A DNA stretch of 5,368 nucleotides from Bacteroidales bacterium (GCA_007130545.1 SLSG01000186.1:1-5368); one strand, 5' to 3'. Shown: positions 1-5,368, numbered from the stretch's first letter. A program made the numbers and translations. Notes: a model not told the origin generated them from the letters alone.

Positions 1-284
1 TCGCAGGCGGCGATGGACCGGGAAACCTCGTAGCTGAAGTCCACATGTCCGGGGGTGTCGATCAGGTTCAGTACGTATTGAACCCCATCCTGCTCATAAT
101 CCATCTGTATGGCGTGGCTCTTGATTGTGATGCCACGCTCCCTTTCCAGATCCATATTGTCCAGCATCTGGTCTTTAAAATCTCTATCGCTTATGGTGTT
201 GGTCATTTGCAGCAGGCGGTCGGCCAGGGTGCTCTTCCCATGGTCGATATGTGCGATGATGCAAAAATTCCGGATATGCTTCAT
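1..284 (-). CDS. lepA: Elongation factor 4 (LepA), N-terminal 94 codons, partial
   Basis: This is the start of the translational GTPase LepA/EF4, a ribosome-associated factor of about 600 residues, of which only the first 94 codons lie in the window. Reading the minus strand from the ATG at 284-282, the protein opens MKHIRNFCIIAHIDHGKST. It shows the P-loop G1 motif AHIDHGKS (residues 11-18), the LERERGITIKS stretch holding switch I/G2 (46-56), and G3 DTPGH (76-80) followed by VDFSYEVSRS. These are typical of LepA, and the N-terminus matches the family start closely, so the start codon is secure. The RGITIKS and MDLERERG wording favours LepA over EF-Tu, EF-G or TypA. It is transcribed divergently from the secreted-protein gene at 483. 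The reading frame is intact up to the edge. Confidence 0.97.
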   Translation of the reverse strand, partial: MKHIRNFCIIAHIDHGKSTLADRLLQMTNTISDRDFKDQMLDNMDLERERGITIKSHAIQMDYEQDGVQYVLNLIDTPGHVDFSYEVSRSIAAC

Positions 285-303
285 ATTATTACTTTCAGGG
301 ATG

Positions 304-311
304 CAAAAGTA
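304..311 (-). promoter_or_regulatory. Candidate lepA promoter -7 element (TACTTTTG)
   Basis: On the minus strand this reads TACTTTTG, a full match to the Bacteroidota -7 consensus TAnnTTTG. It ends 19 bases before the lepA ATG, giving an expected short leader of about 10-15 bases. No clear TTTG-type -33 element is seen at the usual distance, so the call rests on the -7 match and the position. Confidence 0.5.
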
Positions 312-384
312 CACTTTTTTTGCGTAGCTTTTACGGTGAATCTAAAGGATTTAACCTCGTCAGTAAGGCTGCCGGATTTTTTAT

Positions 385-392
385 TAAATTTG
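385..392 (+). promoter_or_regulatory. Candidate promoter -7 element (TAAATTTG) for the secreted-protein gene
   Basis: TAAATTTG matches the Bacteroidota consensus TAnnTTTG and sits inside ATTAAATTTG, a decamer also found before the transporter gene and the nucleotidyltransferase gene. Transcription would begin near 397-400, leaving a leader of roughly 85 bases before the ATG at 483. No convincing -33 TTTG is present. A closer but imperfect alternative, TAATTTTC at 471-478, would place the start site inside the start codon and is less likely. Confidence 0.4.
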
Positions 393-421
393 GCAGGATT
401 TCCACCGGCATACTAAACCGT

Positions 422-442
422 CCAATTAATCGTATTTATTGG
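422..442. repeat. A/T-rich imperfect dyad in the leader of the secreted-protein gene
   Basis: Two 9-base arms, CCAATTAAT (422-430) and ATTTATTGG (434-442), are reverse complements except for one T-T mismatch, with CGT between them. The dyad lies about 30 bases downstream of the candidate promoter and 40 bases before the start codon. It could be a protein-binding operator or a weak hairpin in the transcript. A chance occurrence in A/T-rich DNA is also possible. Confidence 0.3.
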
Positions 443-482
443 GTAATTGTTTTTGAGCTCCTTACGGCCATAATTTTCGACT

Positions 483-2231
483 ATGAGACATTTGCGATCC
501 CTGGCGTTTTTCCTGTTACTGCCCTTGTTTGTGGGGGGCGGCATTTCAACCGGCCAAGCCGATGGCGGCGAAGTTGGAGTCGGACAGCAAATGCAGGAGG
601 TTTGCGGATCTTTCCAGGTGGAAATAATCCCCACATCCGGGAGTTTTGATTTTTGCCCCGGTACGGTGGGGGCGGAATCATTTACCGCCGAAGCCGGCTA
701 TTCGGATGAAGGCGTTTCATACAATCCCCAAAACTTTACCTACGCCTGGCTCATTGATGGGTCGGCTTACTCCGGCAGGCAGGTCTCCCATACCTTTTCC
801 GGCTCCGGCGCTTATTCCATCAGGCTGGTGGTGCAGGATCCCGGGAATGCTTGCAGTGCAACGGTCTATGAAGTGGTGAGGGTGGGAACGGTCCCCACTT
901 TTGGCGGAACCATGGCGACGGTGGAGAATGCCTGTGCTACTGCCCCGTTCACCCTGGTAGGAATGGCCCATCCGACTACATGGACAGGATTCCCCACCTC
1001 GGTCACCGAAACCCGCCGGATTCCGGACGGAACCGGCGAGGTTTACCAGTCAGGCCTTGCTTTCGATGTGTTTGAGCGTGGACAGCAAATCGCTTCGGCC
1101 ATGGATATTGACCGCATTTGTGTCAACCTGGAACATGTGGATTTCGGCCAGCTGAAGATTGACCTGGAATGCCCTGACGGAACCTCCATCACGCTGAAGG
1201 ACTTTGGCTTGGGTGGGGCCAACCTCGGGGAGCCGGTGGTCTGGGAAGAGTTCACTCCCGGACGCGGGTATGAATATTGCTTTTCTCCGGAGCCGGAATT
1301 CGGACGAATGGATGAGACCGCTTACCGGTTCCATGCCTATACCGACAATGCCGGGAACTATTACTTCAACTCCCCCTACCTCCCGGCCGGCACCTATACA
1401 CCCGACGAAACCCTGGTCAACCTGACAGGGTGTTCGCTGAACGGTGAGTGGACCCTTACCGTGCGCGACAACACCCCCGGGGAAAGCGGGCATATCTTTG
1501 GGTGGAGCCTGTTTTTCGATGAGGCGTTCTATCCGGATTCTCTGATTTTTACCCCGGAGATTGTCAGCGGCACCTGGCACGGGCCAAACGGACCGCTTAC
1601 AGGCAATCCTGCCAATGCGAGTATTGATGAACCAGGGGAGTACCCCTTCCGCTTTGAGGCCCTGGATGATCTCGGGTGTGTGCACGATACAACCATTTTT
1701 GTCACTGTCCTTCCCCTGCCCAGGGCAGAAATCCTCTCCGAACTGGACCTTCCGGTCTGCGAAGGCGACTCCACGCTGCTGACGGTGGTACCGGTCAGCG
1801 GGAGCAATTTTGACTGGATTTACCAGTGGCAGTTTGGCGGACAAGACATTCCCGGACAGGACCGCGATACGATTACGGCCAAAGAAGTCGGCATGTATTC
1901 AGTGGTTGTGACCGATACGCTGACTGGCTGCCTTGATGTGTTCAACCAGGATTTTTCCTACCAGAACTGCGACCTGGTGATCCCGAATGTCTTCACTCCC
2001 AACGGGGACGGGATCAACGACCTGTTCGAGATCCTGAACCTGGAGCATTATCCGATGGCACAGATCGTCATATACAACCGCTGGGGCAACAAGGTGTTTG
2101 AACATTCCGACTATTACAACAACTGGTGGGACGGTCAAAACCATCCCGACGGGGTGTATTATTATGTCATACGATACACCCGCCTGGGTGAGACGAAATA
2201 TGCCGAAGGCGCGGTCACCATCATCCGGTAA
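483..2231 (+). CDS. Secreted PKD/P-domain protein with T9SS type B (CHU_C) sorting domain
   Basis: This 582-residue protein is predicted to be exported by Sec and then carried across the outer membrane by the type IX secretion system. Residues 1-26 form a signal peptide: basic MRHLR, a Leu/Phe core, and cleavage probably near GQA/D. A PKD-like beta-sandwich spans about 55-135 (TYAWLIDG, then SHTFSGSGAYSIRLVV). Residues about 190-347 resemble the proprotein-convertase P domain (Homo B), with LKIDLECPDGTSITL and the hallmark NGEWTLTVRDNTPGESGHIFGW. Ig-like strands fill about 355-495. The C-terminus (about 497-582) is a gliding-motility-associated CHU_C domain with VIPNVFTPNGDGINDLF, IYNRWGNKVFE, and WWDGQ followed by DGVYYYVI; it ends in IIR. 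No peptidase domain is present, so an adhesive, binding or structural role at the cell surface is the best guess. It appears to be a single-gene unit. The start is set by the signal peptide; the next in-frame Met is residue 37. Confidence 0.9.
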   Translation: MRHLRSLAFFLLLPLFVGGGISTGQADGGEVGVGQQMQEVCGSFQVEIIPTSGSFDFCPGTVGAESFTAEAGYSDEGVSYNPQNFTYAWLIDGSAYSGRQVSHTFSGSGAYSIRLVVQDPGNACSATVYEVVRVGTVPTFGGTMATVENACATAPFTLVGMAHPTTWTGFPTSVTETRRIPDGTGEVYQSGLAFDVFERGQQIASAMDIDRICVNLEHVDFGQLKIDLECPDGTSITLKDFGLGGANLGEPVVWEEFTPGRGYEYCFSPEPEFGRMDETAYRFHAYTDNAGNYYFNSPYLPAGTYTPDETLVNLTGCSLNGEWTLTVRDNTPGESGHIFGWSLFFDEAFYPDSLIFTPEIVSGTWHGPNGPLTGNPANASIDEPGEYPFRFEALDDLGCVHDTTIFVTVLPLPRAEILSELDLPVCEGDSTLLTVVPVSGSNFDWIYQWQFGGQDIPGQDRDTITAKEVGMYSVVVTDTLTGCLDVFNQDFSYQNCDLVIPNVFTPNGDGINDLFEILNLEHYPMAQIVIYNRWGNKVFEHSDYYNNWWDGQNHPDGVYYYVIRYTRLGETKYAEGAVTIIR

Positions 2232-2297
2232 AAGATCTCCGGCAATAAGCTTTCCCAAAAAACTTTTCTTTTTCTTCTCCGTTTTGCCCGAATACAT

Positions 2298-2305
2298 TAA
2301 ATTTG
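2298..2305 (+). promoter_or_regulatory. Candidate promoter -7 element (TAAATTTG) for the AbgT transporter
   Basis: TAAATTTG, within ATTAAATTTG, matches TAnnTTTG and would start transcription near 2310-2313, a leader of about 37 bases before the ATG at 2349. A TTTG lies at 2283-2286, but the 11-base gap to the -7 element is shorter than usual for a -33 element. TATTTTG at 2313-2319 is a poorer alternative, one base short of the consensus. Confidence 0.4.
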
Positions 2306-2348
2306 GGGCTTTTATTTTGACATCTTTCAATAAACCAAAACTTTACGT

Positions 2349-3878
2349 ATGACTAACGAGACAACGCAGAAGCCCGGACTGATGCAGCGGATGCTCAATA
2401 AGATCGAGGTCGTGGGGAACAAACTTCCGCAGCCTGTGACCCTGTTTGCCATCCTGATCGCCATCGTACTGGTGCTGTCCTGGATATTCGGTTCGCTCGG
2501 ACTGAGTGCAGATCATCCCTCACCCGAGATCACAGAGCCCATACGGGCGGTTAACCTGCTGAATGCAGAAGGAATTCGACAGATATTGACCTCCATGGTG
2601 GAGGTGTTTGCCTCTTTTCCCCCGCTGGGTTTGGTTCTGGTGGTGATGTTGGGAATCGGGGTGGCCGAACGCAGCGGACTGATCTCCATCGCTCTGCGGG
2701 TCTTCGTGTCCAAAGTGCCCAAGTCGCTCATTACCTTTTCCATCGTGACTGCAGGTATGATCAGCTCCGTGGCCGCCGACGCCGGTTATGTGGTGTTGAT
2801 CCCCCTGGGGGCAGCCATATTTAAGGGAATGGGCAGGCATCCCCTGGCCGGTCTTGCCGCGGCATTTGCCGGTGTGTCCGGTGGGTTCGGGGCGAACTTC
2901 CTGCCTACCGGTCTGGACCCGATGATGGCCGCCTTTACACAGTCGGCCGCGACGATCATGGACCCGTCCTATACGGTGAACCCGCTTTCGAACTATTTCC
3001 TGATGGCCGCCTCTGTGCCGCTGATCGGGATTGCCGGAACCTGGGTCACGGAGAAGATCATCGTGCCGCGTCTTGGTAGCTATGGAGGTGGTGACAGTGA
3101 AGTGTATTCCAATGAGTTCTCCCCCGAAGAGAAAAGGGGTCTGAAATGGGCAGGCTTTTCGGTGATTGCCATCCTGGCGCTGATCGCCCTTGCCATCATC
3201 CCATCGAACGGCGTTCTGCGCGGGGAAGACGGCAGCATGAACCCTTTCTACAACTCCATTGTGCCCCTGATGTTTATCCTCTTCTTTGTTTCGGGACTGA
3301 TTTACGGTATGGTTGCCAAGACGATCAAGGGTGATAAGGATGTGGCACAAATGACCGCGGAATCCATGGCGACCATGGGCGGATACATCGTGCTTGCTTT
3401 TGTGGCCGCCCACCTGGTTCAGTTCTTTATCTGGTCAAATCTTGGTTCCATCCTGGCCATTTCCGGGGCCTCCGCGCTCCAGAATATCGGCTTTGTAGGG
3501 ATTCCCCTGTTGGTTGCCTTCATCCTGGTTTCCTCGTTTATCAATCTGATCATCGGCAGTGCATCGGCCAAATGGGCGATCCTGGCACCGATATTCGTTC
3601 CCATGCTCATGCTGATGGGGTATTCTCCCGAAACCACCATGGCGGCTTACAGGATCGGGGACTCCTATTCCAACATTCTGACCCCGTTGCTCCCATACTT
3701 CCCGCTGGTGATCGTTTTTGCCCAGAAGTACGTGAAAAGCATCGGGATCGGTACCATCATCTCGGTGATGCTGCCTTACGCCCTCGCTTTCATGATCGTG
3801 AGGATACCCATGTTCGTCGCATGGCTGCTTTTGAACATTCCGCTGGGGATCGAGGGACCGATCTATTATACTCCCTAA
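2349..3878 (+). CDS. abgT: AbgT-family transporter (p-aminobenzoyl-glutamate / antimetabolite)
   Basis: This 509-residue inner-membrane protein has the length and motif order of the AbgT family, which includes E. coli AbgT (p-aminobenzoyl-glutamate uptake) and Neisseria MtrF and Alcanivorax YdaH (reported to export sulfonamides and p-aminobenzoate). A short cytoplasmic N-terminus leads to a first membrane span at about 29-50, with further hydrophobic spans throughout. Family hallmarks are AADAGYVVLIPLGA (142-155), the hairpin-like GGFGANFLPTGLDPMMAAFT (178-197), SASAKWAILAPIFVPM (404-419) and YRIGDSYSNILTPLLPY (434-450). Trp409, Pro427 and Arg435 keep the 18- and 8-residue spacing I recall for the functional residues of MtrF and YdaH, and Asp190 is the likely fourth. 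No abgA/abgB-type peptidase lies next to it, so the direction of transport and the substrate are open. It is probably monocistronic: 117 bases separate it from the gene before and a terminator follows. The ATG at 2349 gives the usual N-terminus. Confidence 0.93.
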   Translation: MTNETTQKPGLMQRMLNKIEVVGNKLPQPVTLFAILIAIVLVLSWIFGSLGLSADHPSPEITEPIRAVNLLNAEGIRQILTSMVEVFASFPPLGLVLVVMLGIGVAERSGLISIALRVFVSKVPKSLITFSIVTAGMISSVAADAGYVVLIPLGAAIFKGMGRHPLAGLAAAFAGVSGGFGANFLPTGLDPMMAAFTQSAATIMDPSYTVNPLSNYFLMAASVPLIGIAGTWVTEKIIVPRLGSYGGGDSEVYSNEFSPEEKRGLKWAGFSVIAILALIALAIIPSNGVLRGEDGSMNPFYNSIVPLMFILFFVSGLIYGMVAKTIKGDKDVAQMTAESMATMGGYIVLAFVAAHLVQFFIWSNLGSILAISGASALQNIGFVGIPLLVAFILVSSFINLIIGSASAKWAILAPIFVPMLMLMGYSPETTMAAYRIGDSYSNILTPLLPYFPLVIVFAQKYVKSIGIGTIISVMLPYALAFMIVRIPMFVAWLLLNIPLGIEGPIYYTP

Positions 3879-3889
3879 GGCTTTGTTGG

Positions 3890-3955
3890 GGCTGTGGGTT
3901 CGTGAGACTGCTACGGCTGCTTCGTGACACTGCTCCGGTAGTTCCGTGACCCTGC
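3890..3955. repeat. Three degenerate 22-bp tandem repeats in the transporter's 3' region
   Basis: Three head-to-tail units of exactly 22 bases lie at 3890-3911, 3912-3933 and 3934-3955. Each ends in a version of TTCGTGACACTGC: TTCGTGAGACTGC, TTCGTGACACTGC and TTCCGTGACCCTGC, the last with one extra C. By hand alignment, the second and third units agree at 16 of 22 positions and the first and second at 15 of 22. The array begins 12 bases after the transporter stop codon. There are no spacers between units, so it is not a CRISPR array, and 22 bases would not keep a reading frame. The function is unknown. Confidence 0.6.
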
Positions 3956-3986
3956 CATACTGGCCCCATCACCGAAAGCTGAAGCC

Positions 3987-4002
3987 TCCCGGATACCCGG
4001 GA
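3987..4002. other. Small GC-rich hairpin between the repeats and the terminator
   Basis: TCCCGG (3987-3992) and CCGGGA (3997-4002) can form a 6-bp stem around the loop ATAC. The following bases are A-rich on the plus strand, so it is not a terminator by itself in that direction. It may stabilise the 3' end of the transporter mRNA or simply be part of the same structured spacer. Confidence 0.35.
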
Positions 4003-4014
4003 AACGAAACGAGT

Positions 4015-4053
4015 AACCGGACCTGTATCAATATGCGGGTCCGGTTTCTTTTT
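4015..4053 (+). terminator. Strong intrinsic terminator after the AbgT gene
   Basis: AACCGGACC (4015-4023) pairs perfectly with GGTCCGGTT (4038-4046). The intervening bases can extend the stem by five more pairs, two of them G-U, to a CAAU tetraloop at 4029-4032. The stem is followed by TCTTTTT (4047-4053). A 14-bp GC-rich hairpin with a U-tract is a textbook Rho-independent terminator on the plus strand. It lies 136 bases after the transporter stop and just before the next promoter-like element, insulating the nucleotidyltransferase operon. Confidence 0.85.
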
Positions 4054-4055
4054 AT

Positions 4056-4063
4056 TAAATTTG
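4056..4063 (+). promoter_or_regulatory. Candidate promoter -7 element (TAAATTTG) for the NTase-phosphoesterase operon
   Basis: TAAATTTG matches TAnnTTTG. It lies within TTTTTATTAAATTTG (4049-4063), a 15-base string also present at 378-392 before the secreted-protein gene. Transcription would start near 4068-4071, leaving about 8-10 bases before the ATG at 4078 or about 26 before the ATG at 4096. Any -33 region would fall inside the 3' arm of the preceding terminator; no TTTG is seen there. Confidence 0.45.
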
Positions 4064-4077
4064 ATAAAAAATGCTGC

Positions 4078-4527
4078 ATGGCGAATTCAGGCAATATGGA
4101 GAAAAAGCATGGGGAGCGCAGGCCTGGACGGAAGCAGCCAGCGGGGAAGGACCATTGGCAATGGCGCAATGAAATGGCCGAATCCATGGCTGGTGCCCTG
4201 GACATGAAAATGTTCGGAATCAAAGCCATTTACCTGATCGGCAGCACCAAAACCGGTGAAGCCGGCCCCTGCTCCGACATTGACCTGCTGGTCCATTGCA
4301 CGGACGACCCATTGAAGCAACAGGCCCTGCAGGCATATTTTGATGGCTGGGGCCACTGCCTTGCCTTGCTGAACAAGGAAAAGACCGGGCAACACACAAC
4401 GGGTAGCCTGGTGGACCTGCACCTCATTACCGACGGGGACATTGAAAAAAAGGACAGTTTTGCAGCCATGATCGGATCGGTTCACAACAGTGCCAGACTA
4501 TTGAGAAAGGCGGGTGCCCATGAATGA
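4078..4527 (+). CDS. Minimal nucleotidyltransferase (DNA polymerase beta-like / MNT-type)
   Basis: This small protein (149 residues) has the active-site pattern of the DNA polymerase beta-like nucleotidyltransferase superfamily, whose members transfer NMP groups to proteins, RNA or small molecules. The motif IYLIGSTKTG (51-60) supplies the Gly-Ser, SDIDLLVH (66-73) the metal-binding Asp67 and Asp69, and LVDLHLIT (111-118) the third acidic residue, Asp113. All catalytic acids are present, so it should be active. The N-terminus before HWQWRNEMAES is basic and Lys/Arg-rich. The start is uncertain: ATG 4078 follows the promoter-like element closely, ATG 4096 would give 143 residues, and ATG 4174 would remove HWQWRNE, which I recall as conserved in relatives, so it is less likely. 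An in-frame ATG at 3946 is excluded because it lies ahead of the terminator and promoter. The 3' end overlaps the phosphoesterase gene, implying translational coupling. No HEPN partner gene is visible, so it is not an obvious MNT/HEPN toxin-antitoxin pair. The target is unknown. Confidence 0.85.
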   Translation: MANSGNMEKKHGERRPGRKQPAGKDHWQWRNEMAESMAGALDMKMFGIKAIYLIGSTKTGEAGPCSDIDLLVHCTDDPLKQQALQAYFDGWGHCLALLNKEKTGQHTTGSLVDLHLITDGDIEKKDSFAAMIGSVHNSARLLRKAGAHE

Positions 4528-5368
4528 CTTTTGTTTTTTTGTGTCCGACCTTCATGGGAAGGAAAGCAAATATGAAAAACTTTTCACCCAGGTGGGGAAG
4601 AAAAAGCCCCGTGCCCTTTTTTTGGGAGGAGACCTGCTCCCCGCCAGTGTGTTGCAGCAGCAGGGTGTGCCCGGAAAGAACCCCGGGTTTCTGAGGGATT
4701 TCCTGCTGCCCGGGTTCAGAGACCTGAAAACCAAGCTGGGTGATGCCTACCCGGAAGTTTTCCTGATCCTGGGAAATGACGACCCCCGGTCTGCAGAGCC
4801 TTTTTTTCTGGAGCACCAGTCGGAAGGGCTCTGGCGGTACATGCACGATGCCTCTTTTGAAATGGACGGCCTGACCATGTACGGGTACTCTTATGTGCCG
4901 CCCACTCCGTTTTTGTTGAAGGACTGGGAACGCTATGATGTGTCGCGCTATGCCGACCCGGGCTGCATACATCCGACGGAAGGTTTCCGGACAGTAGTCC
5001 CCGACGGGGATGTGGAATTTGAAACCATCAAAAAGGACCTTGCCCGCATGGCAGGGGAAAACCATCTGTCGCGATCGGTGTTTCTTTTTCACTCTCCGCC
5101 TTACAAAACGGACCTGGACAGAGCCGGACTGGACGGGGTGATGATCGACCATGTCCCGGCCGATGTGCATGTGGGCAGCATCGCCATCAGGGAATTCATC
5201 GAAACACAGCAACCCTTGCTTACCCTTCACGGGCATATTCATGAGTCCTCCAGGATCACGGGCGCCTGGAAACAGCGGATCAACAAGACCTGGGCGCTTT
5301 CAGCCGCATATGACGGCCCCGGACTGGCCCTGGTCCGGTTCCGCCTGGCCTGCCCCGGAAGTGCCGAA
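4520..5368 (+). CDS. Calcineurin-like metallophosphoesterase, partial at the 3' end
   Basis: Reading from ATG 4520, 283 codons stay open to the last base of the window, so the C-terminus is missing. The metal-binding motifs of the calcineurin-like phosphoesterase fold appear in order: FVSDLHG (7-13, Asp10 and His12), LGGDLL (35-40, Asp38), ILGNDDP (83-89, Asn86), FLFHSPP (188-194, His191) and LHGHIHES (236-243, His239 and His241). Such enzymes use two metal ions to hydrolyse phosphomonoesters, phosphodiesters or nucleotides; the substrate cannot be read from the sequence. The third motif is GNDD where GNH(D/E) is most common, so the usual catalytic His is replaced by Asp87. No signal peptide is present, so it is cytoplasmic. 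The start overlaps the end of the nucleotidyltransferase gene by 8 bases, typical of a coupled operon. ATG 4524 is in the wrong frame. Confidence 0.88.
   Translation, partial: MNDFCFFVSDLHGKESKYEKLFTQVGKKKPRALFLGGDLLPASVLQQQGVPGKNPGFLRDFLLPGFRDLKTKLGDAYPEVFLILGNDDPRSAEPFFLEHQSEGLWRYMHDASFEMDGLTMYGYSYVPPTPFLLKDWERYDVSRYADPGCIHPTEGFRTVVPDGDVEFETIKKDLARMAGENHLSRSVFLFHSPPYKTDLDRAGLDGVMIDHVPADVHVGSIAIREFIETQQPLLTLHGHIHESSRITGAWKQRINKTWALSAAYDGPGLALVRFRLACPGSAE

Noticed and set aside
45..416. Plus-strand open frame of 123 codons opposite lepA
   Set aside because: It is antisense to the highly conserved LepA GTPase domain and runs into the divergent promoter region, so it is a shadow.
1050..1844. 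Minus-strand open frame of 264 codons opposite the secreted-protein gene
   Set aside because: It lies entirely within the well-supported plus-strand gene and shows no recognisable motif, signal peptide or promoter.
2232..2297. Intrinsic terminator after the secreted-protein gene
   Set aside because: A T-rich tract is present around 2264-2285, but only a 4-bp CCGG/CCGG pairing precedes it, which is too weak to call.
2520..3413. Minus-strand open frame of 297 codons opposite the AbgT gene
   Set aside because: It is fully antisense to a convincing membrane transporter. Its translation is rich in His, Gly, Arg and Gln without domains, as expected for a shadow of GC-rich coding DNA.
3890..3955. 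CRISPR array
   Set aside because: The repeats are directly adjacent with no spacers, are too degenerate, and no cas genes are nearby.
3878..3987. Long-range pairing of AGGCTT just after the transporter stop codon with AAGCCT at 3982-3987
   Set aside because: Six base pairs about 100 bases apart are expected by chance and do not define a structured RNA.
3946..4077. Upstream in-frame ATG that would extend the nucleotidyltransferase by 44 residues
   Set aside because: The extension would be encoded by the third repeat unit, the small hairpin, the intrinsic terminator and the promoter-like element, so it is non-coding.
4071..4172. Short open frame of 33 codons starting at the first ATG after the promoter-like element, out of frame with the NTase
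   Set aside because: It overlaps the basic N-terminus of the NTase and its product shows no features. Its stop lies one base before the in-frame ATG at 4174, so upstream-frame coupling is conceivable, but conserved-looking HWQWRNE residues upstream of 4174 argue for an earlier NTase start.
4078..4527. Antitoxin of an MNT/HEPN toxin-antitoxin pair
   Set aside because: The overlapping neighbour is a metallophosphoesterase, not a HEPN protein, and no small helical partner is encoded in the adjacent DNA within the window.
4427..5242. Minus-strand open frame of 271 codons opposite the NTase and phosphoesterase genes
   Set aside because: It spans the junction of two plus-strand genes with intact catalytic motifs. 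Its translation has no domain signature.

Overview
The window looks like a piece of a Bacteroidota chromosome with fairly GC-rich coding sequence. Three signs point there. The protein encoded at 483-2231 ends in a gliding-motility/CHU_C-type C-terminal domain, the sorting tag of the type IX secretion system (T9SS), which is confined to that phylum. Intergenic regions carry the Bacteroidota promoter -7 element TAnnTTTG. Start codons are preceded by A/T-rich leaders rather than clear Shine-Dalgarno sequences. The sequence does not support a closer taxonomic assignment.

Layout: (1) 1-284, minus strand, is the 5' end of lepA (elongation factor 4), running off the left edge. (2) 285-482 is a divergent promoter region with a candidate promoter on each strand and an A/T-rich dyad. 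(3) 483-2231, plus, encodes a secreted multidomain protein: signal peptide, PKD-like domain, proprotein-convertase P-like domain, Ig-like segments and a T9SS sorting domain. (4) 2232-2348 is a gap holding a promoter-like element. (5) 2349-3878, plus, is a full-length AbgT-family transporter. (6) 3879-4077 is non-coding and densely patterned: three degenerate 22-bp tandem repeats, a small hairpin, a strong intrinsic terminator, and a promoter-like element that begins where the terminator's T-tract ends. (7) 4078-4527, plus, is a minimal DNA-polymerase-beta-like nucleotidyltransferase. It overlaps by 8 bases (8) 4520-5368, plus, a calcineurin-like metallophosphoesterase that is open at the right edge.

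The first three genes look like independent single-gene units: a translation factor, a surface or secreted protein, and a membrane transporter. The unit of most interest is the overlapping nucleotidyltransferase/metallophosphoesterase pair. It has its own promoter-like element behind a strong terminator, and its two enzymes could in principle add and remove a nucleotide or phosphate modification. That functional link is inference. The operon continues past the window, so the partners that would define it may not be visible. Apart from this pair and the repeat-rich spacer, the window reads as ordinary chromosomal content.
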